This document shows, piece after piece, positions 9,410-17,201 of a DNA stretch of 64,000 nucleotides. The position numbers and the translations under genes were made by a program. Location of the stretch: the NCBI GenBank assembly GCA_016292635.1, contig JAEDIC010000001.1, positions 124,001-188,000 of the forward strand, read 5' to 3'. The notes under the pieces were generated by a model. That model was not told the origin of the DNA, searched no databases, and worked only from the letters and a program-made list of their open reading frames with translations. The DNA comes from Clostridia bacterium. GTDB taxonomy: Bacteria; Bacillota; Clostridia; Christensenellales; CAG-138. Position 1 is the stretch's first letter. Each line of letters begins with the position of its first letter.

Positions 9410-12400
9410 ATGAGCAATACAAACGATTTTATCATTGAAAACGGTATTTTGAAAAAGTATGCAGGCCGCAGCAGGAGTGTGGAGTTTCCTGGGGAAATAA
9501 CCGCCATAGGGGAAGGTGCGTTTAGCAAAAATGCTTATATAACATCTGTTGTAATTCCGGAAGGTGTTACTTCTATTGGCGATGCTGCCTTTTTTAATTG
9601 CAAAAACTTAACCTCTGTGGTAATTCCCGAAAGTGTTACTTCCATTAATAGTGAAGCATTTATACACTGTGATAAGCTGACTTCTGTAGTGCTCCCTAAG
9701 AGCGTTTCCTTTATCGGAAATGGTGCATTTAAGGGATGCAAAGGCACAGTAGATAAGGATGGATTTGGCGTTATCGGGAATACCATTGTCGGTTACCATG
9801 GAACCGATACCGATATAGTAATCCCCGACGGTATCACGGTTATTGAAGGTGTTGCCTTTCATAATCAACTCAATATTACAACTGTAACGATTCCGGAAAG
9901 CGTTACTTTAATTGGCGATTTTGCGTTTTCTGGTTGCGCAAATCTAAAATCAGTAATAATTTCGGAAGGCGTTACCTCCATTGGAGCATATGCGTTTGCT
10001 GATTGTAAAAATCTGAACTCGATTGTAATTCCTAAAACTGTTAAATCCATCGGCGGAAATGCTTTCTCCCGCTGCGCTAATTTGATAAGCGCGACTATTC
10101 CTGAGGGTGTTTCTTACATTGAAGATCATACATTTTACGGCTGCGAAAAACTGACTTCTGTGGTAATTCCGGAGAGCGTAACAAAAATCGGCAATAATGC
10201 TTTCTATGATTGCTATAAACTTACAAATGTAGTTATACCTGCGAATGTAACTTCTATTGAGGATTGTGCCTTCTATGCATGTAGAGAACTGAAAAGCATT
10301 GTTGTTCCGGAAGGCGTTACCGGCATTGGAGAACGTGCGTTTGCATGCTGCCTGGCTTTGTCTGAAGCGGTGATCCCCTCAAGTGTTACTGCCATTGGCG
10401 AGGCTACATTTTCCAGCTGCTGTAATGCAAATATCTTAATCCATGCAAATGCCGATGCATTTGATAATAGCATTTTCATTCGCTCTGCTGCTGATAATAC
10501 ACCGAAGAGTCTTGCATTTCCGGCTGTTCCTTTTTCCGCATTTGCTGCAAAGCTGAAGCCGGCAGCTGCCCTTGGTTTTGTAAAACATCATGCGATGTAT
10601 CAGCCAGATGTTGCTGAAACATACAAAAACTATTGTTTCAGGAATCGAAAAGAGTATCTTCCAATAATTTTTGAAGAAGATTGCGTTGCAGCACTGGAGT
10701 TTTTTGCAGAAAACAATAAGCTTACCGCTACGAATTTTGAAAGTGAATATTTTGAACCGGCAACAGCTGCCAATGCTTCAAATTGCGTTGCATTTCTGCT
10801 GGATTGGAAACAACATCACATAAAACCACAGGATGTTGAAAAGCTTGCTGCTCACGAATTGACAAAGGATCCCTATAATGCAACAGATATGCGAAAGCTC
10901 TGGGCATATAAAAAACTGTCGGATGGTACACTGGAAATAACTGACTACAAAGGCAGCGGCGGCAGAGTGCTTATCCCCGAACGCATCGGCAATACACCTG
11001 TTACAAAATTGGGCGAATATTGCTTTGGAACACCGAGTTTTTCTTTAGCAGCACAGCATGACCGAATCGCTTTTCTTAAGAATATTTCCGAGATAGTTAT
11101 TCCTAACAGTATTACTGTCATAGGGGAAAGTGCATTCAGAGGTTGTCCTGAGCTGACAGATATAATAATTCCGGAAAGTGTTGCTACAATTGGGGAGGGC
11201 GCATTTGATTTTTGCAAAAAACTAACTTCCGTAACAATTTCTGAAGGTGTTACTACTATCGAAAAAGCAGCATTTCAGTACTGCGAAAACCTGGCAAGTG
11301 TGGAGATCCCCAAAAGTGTTACTTCTATCGGGACAGAAGCGTTTAATGGCTGCAAAAACCTGACAAGCGTGATAATTCCCGAAGGAGTTGCTTTCATTGG
11401 AAAAGGGGCTTTCTGCGGCTGCGAAAATCTGACTTCTGCAGCAATTCCTAAAGGCGTTACCAGCATCGAAGAAGAAACGTTCTTGCTCTGTTCCAATCTG
11501 GCGTCCGTTGAAATTCCAGACAGTGTTACCGTTATCAAGAAGCAGGCATTTAGCTGCTGCAATAGCCTAACATCGGTGGTAATTCCGGACAGCGTCACCG
11601 TTATCGAAGACGAAGCGTTTAGCAGTTGTTCCAATCTGACCTCCGTAGTAATTCCCGAGAGTGTTGTTTCCATAGGTGCAGAGGCATTTTCTGCTTGTAA
11701 AGGAGAAGAAGACAGTCAAGGGTTTGCTGTTATAGGAAGCATCCTTGTAGGGTATAGAGGAGCTGATGCTGCTGTAGTAATCCCTGACAACATTACCGCT
11801 ATTGAAGGCAGAGCATTTTTGAACCAGGAACAGCTGGTTTCGGTAATTCTCCCTGACAGTGTTACTGCTATCGGATATGGGGCGTTTGCTAACTGTTTTA
11901 ATCTGACAAAAGCAGTAATCCAGGAAAGTGTTGCTTCCATTGGGAACCTTGCATTCTTAAAATGTGGGAAATTAATCATCCACGCTCCGGCAGGCAGCTA
12001 TGCCGAAGCATACGCAAAAGAAAACAGCATTCCCTTTAATAAAACAGAACCCACGATACGTTCCGATGAGCCTGAAAAAAAGTCAACTGAGGTACGAGCC
12101 TGCATGGCAGAAGACGGCTGGTCTGTTTGCGTGCCGGAAGGATTTGAATATAGTATTGATCCTGCAAAGAACGGCATACAGGCAGCGGGCGATGTACCGT
12201 ACGGTATAGTTATTGCAAAAGCGGATCCTAAAAACGGCTGCGTAACTTTTACCCAGCCCTATGAAAACCTTGTTAGCTTTGTTACGCATGCAGGCGGAAA
12301 TACCGGATTGCACGAAGTGACGCTGGATGTTGCAGAAGCAGAATCAGCACTGAGATCAAACATACCGATTTATGGTAATCTGGACTGGAAAACCGTAAAA

Positions 12401-13138
12401 TCCACACCCCATTTACGTGTGCTGTATAGGCTGTGGCAAGTTGATAAAGAAAACCACATTGTTACATATAAAGTGTTGATAGTAACATCTGAAAGATGGC
12501 GTTGCTGCGGCTTGATGCTGTGTGATGAGTATGCGGCAAGAAATAATCAAGAAGAACTGGTGCAACAGATACTTCAATCTGTAGAGTGCTGCGAAGTACA
12601 GAATAATGATGTATCTTCTGGAGCGACAGTGGCCAACAAAGCTGAGGAAGCACGCAAACAGGATGAAGCCGCCGAAGCTGCACGTAGAGCTGAGGAAGCT
12701 CGCAGGCAGGCTGAAGCCGCCGAGGCTGCTCGCAAAGCCGAGAAAGCACGCAAACAGGCTGAAGCCGCTGAAGCTGCTCACAAAGCTGAGGAAGCACGCA
12801 AGCAAGCTGAAGCCGCCGAGGCTGCCCGCAAAGCTGAGGAAGCTCGCAAGCAAGCTGAAGCCGCCGAGGCTGCTCGCATAGCCGAGAAAGAGCGCATTCA
12901 AGAAGAAGCATCCCGCCTGAATGCAGTTAAAGCAAAATCGGAAACGACCGAGGAAATTGATCCTATTGCAGAAGAACGCCGCAGGCTGCTGAAGGAGCGC
13001 AAAAGACAGATGCGCATTATAGAAAACAACAAAGGACTGTTTGCGCTGTTTGGCGAAAAGGCCCGCAAAAGAAAAGCTGCAGAGGCAAAGATTGAACAGA
13101 TTAACAAGGAACTTGCTCGGCTTAGGCGAAGAAAATGA
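9410..13138 (+). CDS. Large double-block LRR protein with coiled-coil C-terminus
   Basis: A 1242-residue protein. The start is the ATG at 9410, 9 bases after CCGGAGG; the open frame extends upstream to 9266 but has no ribosome binding site there. There are two LRR_5 blocks (residues about 15-365 and 520-865) with a Phe/Lys-rich spacer resembling the non-LRR linker of ankyrin-type proteins. Residues about 895-1060 are a globular domain with a W-x-V-CVPEGF start that resembles the N-terminal domain of the 665-residue LRR protein. Residues about 1077-1157 are five 16-residue repeats (AEEARKQAEAAEAARK). The last 60 residues are the shared EERRRLLKERKRQ / GLFALFG module. No signal peptide is present. 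It is divergent from the LRR-DUF4132 gene. Confidence 0.8.
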   Translation: MSNTNDFIIENGILKKYAGRSRSVEFPGEITAIGEGAFSKNAYITSVVIPEGVTSIGDAAFFNCKNLTSVVIPESVTSINSEAFIHCDKLTSVVLPKSVSFIGNGAFKGCKGTVDKDGFGVIGNTIVGYHGTDTDIVIPDGITVIEGVAFHNQLNITTVTIPESVTLIGDFAFSGCANLKSVIISEGVTSIGAYAFADCKNLNSIVIPKTVKSIGGNAFSRCANLISATIPEGVSYIEDHTFYGCEKLTSVVIPESVTKIGNNAFYDCYKLTNVVIPANVTSIEDCAFYACRELKSIVVPEGVTGIGERAFACCLALSEAVIPSSVTAIGEATFSSCCNANILIHANADAFDNSIFIRSAADNTPKSLAFPAVPFSAFAAKLKPAAALGFVKHHAMYQPDVAETYKNYCFRNRKEYLPIIFEEDCVAALEFFAENNKLTATNFESEYFEPATAANASNCVAFLLDWKQHHIKPQDVEKLAAHELTKDPYNATDMRKLWAYKKLSDGTLEITDYKGSGGRVLIPERIGNTPVTKLGEYCFGTPSFSLAAQHDRIAFLKNISEIVIPNSITVIGESAFRGCPELTDIIIPESVATIGEGAFDFCKKLTSVTISEGVTTIEKAAFQYCENLASVEIPKSVTSIGTEAFNGCKNLTSVIIPEGVAFIGKGAFCGCENLTSAAIPKGVTSIEEETFLLCSNLASVEIPDSVTVIKKQAFSCCNSLTSVVIPDSVTVIEDEAFSSCSNLTSVVIPESVVSIGAEAFSACKGEEDSQGFAVIGSILVGYRGADAAVVIPDNITAIEGRAFLNQEQLVSVILPDSVTAIGYGAFANCFNLTKAVIQESVASIGNLAFLKCGKLIIHAPAGSYAEAYAKENSIPFNKTEPTIRSDEPEKKSTEVRACMAEDGWSVCVPEGFEYSIDPAKNGIQAAGDVPYGIVIAKADPKNGCVTFTQPYENLVSFVTHAGGNTGLHEVTLDVAEAESALRSNIPIYGNLDWKTVKSTPHLRVLYRLWQVDKENHIVTYKVLIVTSERWRCCGLMLCDEYAARNNQEELVQQILQSVECCEVQNNDVSSGATVANKAEEARKQDEAAEAARRAEEARRQAEAAEAARKAEKARKQAEAAEAAHKAEEARKQAEAAEAARKAEEARKQAEAAEAARIAEKERIQEEASRLNAVKAKSETTEEIDPIAEERRRLLKERKRQMRIIENNKGLFALFGEKARKRKAAEAKIEQINKELARLRRRK
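12638..12877 (+). repeat. Five tandem 48-bp coding repeats
   Basis: Five consecutive in-frame 48-bp units at 12638, 12686, 12734, 12782 and 12830, each encoding a variant of KAEEARKQAEAAEAAR, followed by a partial sixth. Units differ mainly at synonymous positions. The repeat keeps a helical heptad-like coil, and copy number could vary by slippage or recombination. Confidence 0.9.
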
Positions 13139-13174
13139 TTCATAGCATATTTATAGCCTAAAAGTTATGACACC

Positions 13175-13210
13175 AAACGCCCGTTCCAGAGAAACGGGCG
13201 TTTAGCTATT
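13175..13210 (+). terminator. Rho-independent terminator after the double-block LRR gene
   Basis: An 11-bp perfect stem (13175-13185 with 13193-13203, AAACGCCCGTT/AACGGGCGTTT) with a 7-base loop, then AGCTATTTT. It lies 36 bases after the stop codon. Confidence 0.8.
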
Positions 13211-13225
13211 TTCTTCCTCCAAATA

Positions 13226-13257
13226 CTACGTGCACAACATTTCTGTTGTGCACGTAG
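13226..13257 (-). terminator. Stem-loop after the tRNA-Ser(GCU) gene
   Basis: A perfect 13-bp inverted repeat (13226-13238 with 13245-13257, CTACGTGCACAAC/GTTGTGCACGTAG) lying one base beyond the CCA end of the minus-strand tRNA. The U-tract is weak (TATTT), so it may instead be a processing or boundary structure. Confidence 0.5.
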
Positions 13258-13258
13258 A

Positions 13259-13351
13259 TGGCGGAGAAGGAGGGATTCGAACCCTCGCGCCAGTCACCCC
13301 AGCCTACTCCCTTAGCAGGGGAGCCCCTTACAGCCACTTGGGTACTTCTCC
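13259..13351 (-). tRNA. tRNA-Ser (anticodon GCU)
   Basis: Read on the minus strand: a GGAGAAG/CTTCTCC acceptor stem, an anticodon arm CTCCC-CTGCTAA-GGGAG with anticodon GCT, a long class II variable arm, a T-arm with GGTTCGAATCC, and an encoded CCA. Length is 93 bases. It decodes AGC/AGU. It forms a pair with the second tRNA-Ser 35 bases upstream. Confidence 0.95.
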
Positions 13352-13386
13352 ACAGTTGTATGTAAAACGTTTGGCGCGCTTTATTT

Positions 13387-13476
13387 TGGCGGAGAGAGAG
13401 GGATTCGAACCCCCGGTGCCTTGCGGCATCACCGGTTTTCAAGACCGGCTCCATAAACCACTCGGACATCTCTCCC
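13387..13476 (-). tRNA. tRNA-Ser (anticodon UGA)
   Basis: Read on the minus strand: a GGGAGAG/CTCTCTCC-type acceptor stem, an anticodon stem CCGGT/ACCGG around CTTGAAA with anticodon TGA, a long variable arm, GGTTCGAATCC in the T-arm, and an encoded CCA. Length is 90 bases. It decodes UCA and related serine codons and is probably co-transcribed with the tRNA-Ser(GCU). Confidence 0.95.
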
Positions 13477-13592
13477 TGTTTAGCTTTGTCATTATAGCAA
13501 AAAGGCCGGGGTATGTCAAGTACGGCGGGGCGGTTTGCGGAAGTATATCCCCTTCTCTTTTGGGAAACACTACCTGTAAAAGGGGTGATTCC

Positions 13593-14321
13593 ATGAACGA
13601 GAAAAACAACGATCGAATTGAAAAAATTAAAAATTTTCTGCAGGATAAGGGCGTGTACCTGGTGCTGCTGCTGTGTGTAGCCGCCATAGGCCTCGCCGCC
13701 GCCGCGGCGTATCTGCCGCCCCGGGACCAGCCGCAGCCCGCTGAGGAGCCGGCAGAATCCGCCGAGCAGGTGTCCCATTCGAAGGATCAGACCCTCACAG
13801 CCCTGTTGACGCCTTCACCCTCCCCCACGGCGTCTCCCGCGCCTGTGGCGGATATAACTCCCCAGCCTTCCCCATCGCCAAAAGCATCCGCCACGCCTCA
13901 GCGGGAAAAGGTACCCGCTCCCGTGGAGGGCAAGCTGCAGTGGCGCTTTGCGGTGAATGAGCTTATCTACTCCCGCACGCTGGATCAATGGATGACGCAC
14001 CGGGGCATAGACATATCCGCACCCAAGGGCACAGAAGTGCGCTGCCCATGGGCCGGCACGGTGGAGGAGATATACGAGGACGACAGCCTTGGTGTAACCG
14101 TTAAGGTGGCCCATAGCGGCGGACTTTGCTCTCTCTATTCCAACCTGCGCGGCGATTGTCCCGTTAAAGAGGGCGCCCTCATAAACACCGGTACCGTCAT
14201 AGGCTATGTGGGCGAAACCGCCATCGCCGAATGCTCCGACCCCGCCCATCTCCACTTTGAGCTCCTCAAGGACGGCGAGCCGGTGAATCCTGAGGAGTAT
14301 GTGATAATATTGGGAGGATAG
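13593..14321 (+). CDS. Membrane-anchored M23 metallopeptidase-like protein
   Basis: A 242-residue protein. The ATG at 13593 follows AAAAGGGGTGA; the frame is open further upstream but runs through the tRNA genes. It has one membrane segment (residues 21-42), a Pro/Ser/Ala-rich linker (44-110) and a LytM/M23 domain. The zinc ligand set is complete: HRGID (His136, Asp140) and HLHFE (His219, His221). The layout matches SpoIIQ-type sporulation proteins and other cell-wall endopeptidases that cut peptidoglycan cross-links outside the membrane. SpoIIQ is a possibility only, since neighbours give no sporulation context. Confidence 0.85.
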   Translation: MNEKNNDRIEKIKNFLQDKGVYLVLLLCVAAIGLAAAAAYLPPRDQPQPAEEPAESAEQVSHSKDQTLTALLTPSPSPTASPAPVADITPQPSPSPKASATPQREKVPAPVEGKLQWRFAVNELIYSRTLDQWMTHRGIDISAPKGTEVRCPWAGTVEEIYEDDSLGVTVKVAHSGGLCSLYSNLRGDCPVKEGALINTGTVIGYVGETAIAECSDPAHLHFELLKDGEPVNPEEYVIILGG

Positions 14322-14352
14322 CGGCAAAGTTTTCTTTTCTTTTTTCGGATAT

Positions 14353-14390
14353 GTATTCCTTTCCCGTGAAAGGAAAGAAAAAATGAATAC
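14353..14390. terminator. Stem-loop between convergent M23 and acyl-CoA ligase genes
   Basis: An imperfect dyad (GTATTC ... GAATAC around CTTTCCC/AGGAAAG with loop GTGAA) just after the M23 stop. It resembles a shortened R1 hairpin A. Confidence 0.4.
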
Positions 14391-14410
14391 CCTTTCCTAA
14401 ATAGCCCCTG

Positions 14411-16126
14411 CTATTTTTCCTTCGCCGCTTCCTCTTCTTCAAGGACGCGGTAGGCAACCTTGCCCACCAGGGTTTTGGGAAGCTCGGGGCGGAATTCCAG
14501 CTCCCTGGGCATGGCGTATTTGGCAACGGACTTTTCACAGTGCGCAAGTATATCCGCCTTAAGCGCGTCGCTGGGCTCAAAGCCGGGCTTGAGCATGACA
14601 AAGGCCTTTACCCGCTGTATGCGTATCTTGTCCTTTACGCCTATAACGCAGGCAAGGTGCACAGCCTCGTGGGATTCCAGAATGTTCTCTATCTGGGAGG
14701 GGTATACGTTGTAGCCGTTGGTAATTATCATGCGCTTTATGCGCTGGCGGAAGTATATAAATCCCTCCTCGTCCATAAGGCCAAGGTCGCCGGTATGCAC
14801 CCAAATAAGGCCGTCGGCATGCCGCTTCATGGTGGAGGCGGTCTCCTCGGGATGGTTCACATAGCCCAGCATCATAGTGGGCCCCGTGAGGCAAATTTCG
14901 CCCTCTGTGCCATAGGGCACTTCATCGGTGGTACCCACGGCGACAATCTTGTAATAGGTATCCGGGAAGGGCTGGCCTATGCTGCCCTCCTTGGCGTAAT
15001 GGAGAGGGGTAAGGCAGCTTGCGGTAACGCACTCGGTGGTGCCGTAGCCCTCACGGATCTGCACCGTCGCCCCATGTGAGGCAAGGTAATCGTCAAAGCG
15101 CTTCTTAAGCTCAACGGAAAGGGAATCGCCCCCGGAGAATACCCCCTTAAGGCAGGAAAGCTCCAGCTTTTCCGCCTCGGGCACCCGAAGCAGCGCCTCG
15201 AAGAGGGAAGGCACGCCTGCGATAAGGTTGGGTTTGTGCTTCTTAATAAGGCCCGCATAGGTCTTTGGTGTAAAGCGGGGTATCAGTATGCAGTGACCGC
15301 CGCTGAACATCATGGTGTGTATGCTTACGCCAAGGCCAAAGCCATGGAACATGGGCATTATCGCAAGCATCTTGTCGCCGGGGCGGAAGAAAGTGTTGGT
15401 GGCGATAACCTGGGCGGCAAGGGCGTTGAAGTTAAGGTTGGAAAGGTATATGCCCTTCATGGTGCCGGTGGTGCCGCCGCTGTACAGTATGGCGGCGGGG
15501 TCGTTCATATCCCGATCACAGCGGTAATCCGTAATGGATTCGCCGCCCTTGAGCATATCCTTCCACCAGACGAAGTCGGCGCCGTCCGGCTTTTTGATGT
15601 TTCTGCCCTGGGTAAGCTGATAGCCCAGCTTCATTACGGGGGAAAGGGCGTCCTTTATGGAGGTGATTATAAGATGGGGCAGCTCAACCTGCCGGCGAAC
15701 CTCCTTAAACTTATAATAAAACTGGTCCAGGGTTATTGCGGCAACGCTCCCGGAATCCTTTATGCAGAAGGCGATCTCATTCACCGCGGAAAGAGGATGC
15801 ACCATGTTTGCAACTGCGCCGATAAGGTTTACCGCATAAAACATGGTAAGGGTTTGGGGGGCGTTGGGCATACATATGGTCACCTTATCCCCCGCCTTTA
15901 TGCCCAGAGCCACAAGGCTCTTTGCGCAGCGGTGTATCTCTTCAACCGCCTTTTTGTATGTGGTATTGCTGCCCATGAAATCATAGGCGATAATATCGGA
16001 ATGCTTTTTTGCCGTTTCCTCCACCGCCTCCGCAAGGGTGCCGGTGTAGTAGTCAAGATGCTTTTCAACATCGCCGTAGTTATCCAGCCATGGGGTCTTT
16101 ACGGCAGGATTCTCGGGTATCATCAT
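14411..16126 (-). CDS. AMP-dependent acyl-CoA synthetase (ANL superfamily)
   Basis: A 571-residue adenylate-forming ligase; the family joins a carboxylic acid (often a fatty acid) to CoA through an acyl-AMP. The phosphate-binding loop LYSGGTTGTMKG, the YGTTEC motif, the HTGDLGLMDEEGF motif and the C-terminal hinge and catalytic-lysine region (RIKRMIITNGYNVYP ... LPKTLVGKVAYR) are all present. The ATG overlaps the stop of the upstream E2-like gene (ATGA), so the two are translationally coupled and probably act on the same acyl group. Substrate specificity cannot be read from sequence. Confidence 0.9.
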   Translation of the reverse strand: MMIPENPAVKTPWLDNYGDVEKHLDYYTGTLAEAVEETAKKHSDIIAYDFMGSNTTYKKAVEEIHRCAKSLVALGIKAGDKVTICMPNAPQTLTMFYAVNLIGAVANMVHPLSAVNEIAFCIKDSGSVAAITLDQFYYKFKEVRRQVELPHLIITSIKDALSPVMKLGYQLTQGRNIKKPDGADFVWWKDMLKGGESITDYRCDRDMNDPAAILYSGGTTGTMKGIYLSNLNFNALAAQVIATNTFFRPGDKMLAIMPMFHGFGLGVSIHTMMFSGGHCILIPRFTPKTYAGLIKKHKPNLIAGVPSLFEALLRVPEAEKLELSCLKGVFSGGDSLSVELKKRFDDYLASHGATVQIREGYGTTECVTASCLTPLHYAKEGSIGQPFPDTYYKIVAVGTTDEVPYGTEGEICLTGPTMMLGYVNHPEETASTMKRHADGLIWVHTGDLGLMDEEGFIYFRQRIKRMIITNGYNVYPSQIENILESHEAVHLACVIGVKDKIRIQRVKAFVMLKPGFEPSDALKADILAHCEKSVAKYAMPRELEFRPELPKTLVGKVAYRVLEEEEAAKEK

Positions 16127-16995
16127 AGTTTAACTTCCTCCGTGGGAGCTTGCTCAAGAAGCTCCGGATTCTGAAGCAGGTGCTTTAGTATCTTAATGGT
16201 CTTTGAATAATAGAATCCGTCTGCGATGCGCTCGTCCAGTGTTATGCCTATATCCATGACCTCGCGCATTTCCACATTGCCCGCCTCATCATAAAAGGGC
16301 ACCATATGCTTCTGCCCCAGCACAAAGAAGATGGAGCAGGTACCCCAGTTGGACAGGTGGTGGTAGCAGGCGTTAAGGCCTATTGAGCCAAGGTTGGATA
16401 TGAACACAGTGGCGTAGTTTGGGTCCTCCCTGACCAGGTCGTAGGGAACTTTGCCCTTGCGGTCAAGGTAAAACAGTATTCCCATAACTATCTTCAGTAC
16501 CCACCGGGGCAGCTTGAGTATCATTGCCATGGCATCGGTGGTGTTGTCGGTTACCTCGGATTTTCTAAGGTTTGTAATATCCTCCTTCAGGCATTGATGA
16601 ATGCGGTCAATGTTATCCTCATCGCCGAACTTTCTGAACCACAACGCCTCATGGGCGTCGTCGGAAAAGCTTTTTTTCATGGTAAAGGCGCAGGCAATAT
16701 GGTTGCGCTGATATATCCTGCCGCCGGATATAAACCTGTTCATGCGGGGGCGCAGGGTTATGGTACGCACCAGCGCCGCAACGAAGGCATGGAGGTATGT
16801 ATACTTGAACTCCGGATCGCTTTCCGTCTTTTTTGCAAGGTATGCATTAAGGTTGGTAAGATCTATCTGCTCCTGAATGAAGGCCTCGTTATCCGCCCTG
16901 TTTGGGTATATAAGAGGCATTATGCCATGCATGGGGTCAAGGTCCCTGAGCCAGACGCCGTCCCGCCTGTCTCCCCTTTTAATCCTGGCTGCCAT
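16123..16995 (-). CDS. E2-like (CAT-fold) acyltransferase without catalytic His
   Basis: A 290-residue protein similar to the catalytic domain of 2-oxoacid dehydrogenase E2 / chloramphenicol acetyltransferase-type enzymes. It has the strand FISNLGSIGL followed by NWGTCSIFFVLGQ, then MDIGITLDERIADG near the C-terminus. In active E2 and CAT enzymes the last motif is DHRxxDG with a catalytic His; here residue 255 is Glu. There is no lipoyl domain or subunit-binding domain. It is co-transcribed with, and coupled to, the acyl-CoA ligase downstream, so it may transfer, bind or sense an acyl-CoA. The ATG follows GGAGGAGAATACCC. Confidence 0.8.
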   Translation of the reverse strand: MAARIKRGDRRDGVWLRDLDPMHGIMPLIYPNRADNEAFIQEQIDLTNLNAYLAKKTESDPEFKYTYLHAFVAALVRTITLRPRMNRFISGGRIYQRNHIACAFTMKKSFSDDAHEALWFRKFGDEDNIDRIHQCLKEDITNLRKSEVTDNTTDAMAMILKLPRWVLKIVMGILFYLDRKGKVPYDLVREDPNYATVFISNLGSIGLNACYHHLSNWGTCSIFFVLGQKHMVPFYDEAGNVEMREVMDIGITLDERIADGFYYSKTIKILKHLLQNPELLEQAPTEEVKL

Positions 16996-17033
16996 AGGGT
17001 ATTCTCCTCCGAAATAAAAAAAATGTATTAATG

Positions 17034-17095
17034 CATTTGAATTATACCATAAATGTCAGGCAAAATCAGCAAAAAGATTAAAGAACTTTAATCTT
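17034..17095 (-). promoter_or_regulatory. Promoter and candidate operator for the acyltransferase/ligase pair
   Basis: On the minus strand a perfect TATAAT (17041-17046) lies 17 bases after CTGATT (17064-17069). Just upstream is a perfect inverted repeat AAGATTAAAG-AA-CTTTAATCTT (17074-17095), placed where a regulator would sit. The regulator is not known. Confidence 0.55.
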
Positions 17096-17201
17096 AATAA
17101 TCAGACCCAGCATACGCCGCCGCTTATTTTCCGTTTTCATTGGCGTATGGATATGGTAAAATATTTTATATATGCGCCATGTGCGCAAAAGGGAGGCCAC
17201 T

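Noticed and set aside
9450..12000. Regularly spaced near-identical DNA words that look like a CRISPR or tandem array
   Set aside because: The period is 69 bases in frame with the 23-residue LRR; the words encode conserved LRR positions.
13230..13592. Upstream extension of the M23 peptidase frame
   Set aside because: It would translate both tRNA-Ser genes; the ATG at 13593 has a clear ribosome binding site.
15236..16174. A 312-codon + frame opposite the acyl-CoA ligase
   Set aside because: Low-complexity Gly/Ala/His translation with no family features; a shadow of the ligase gene.
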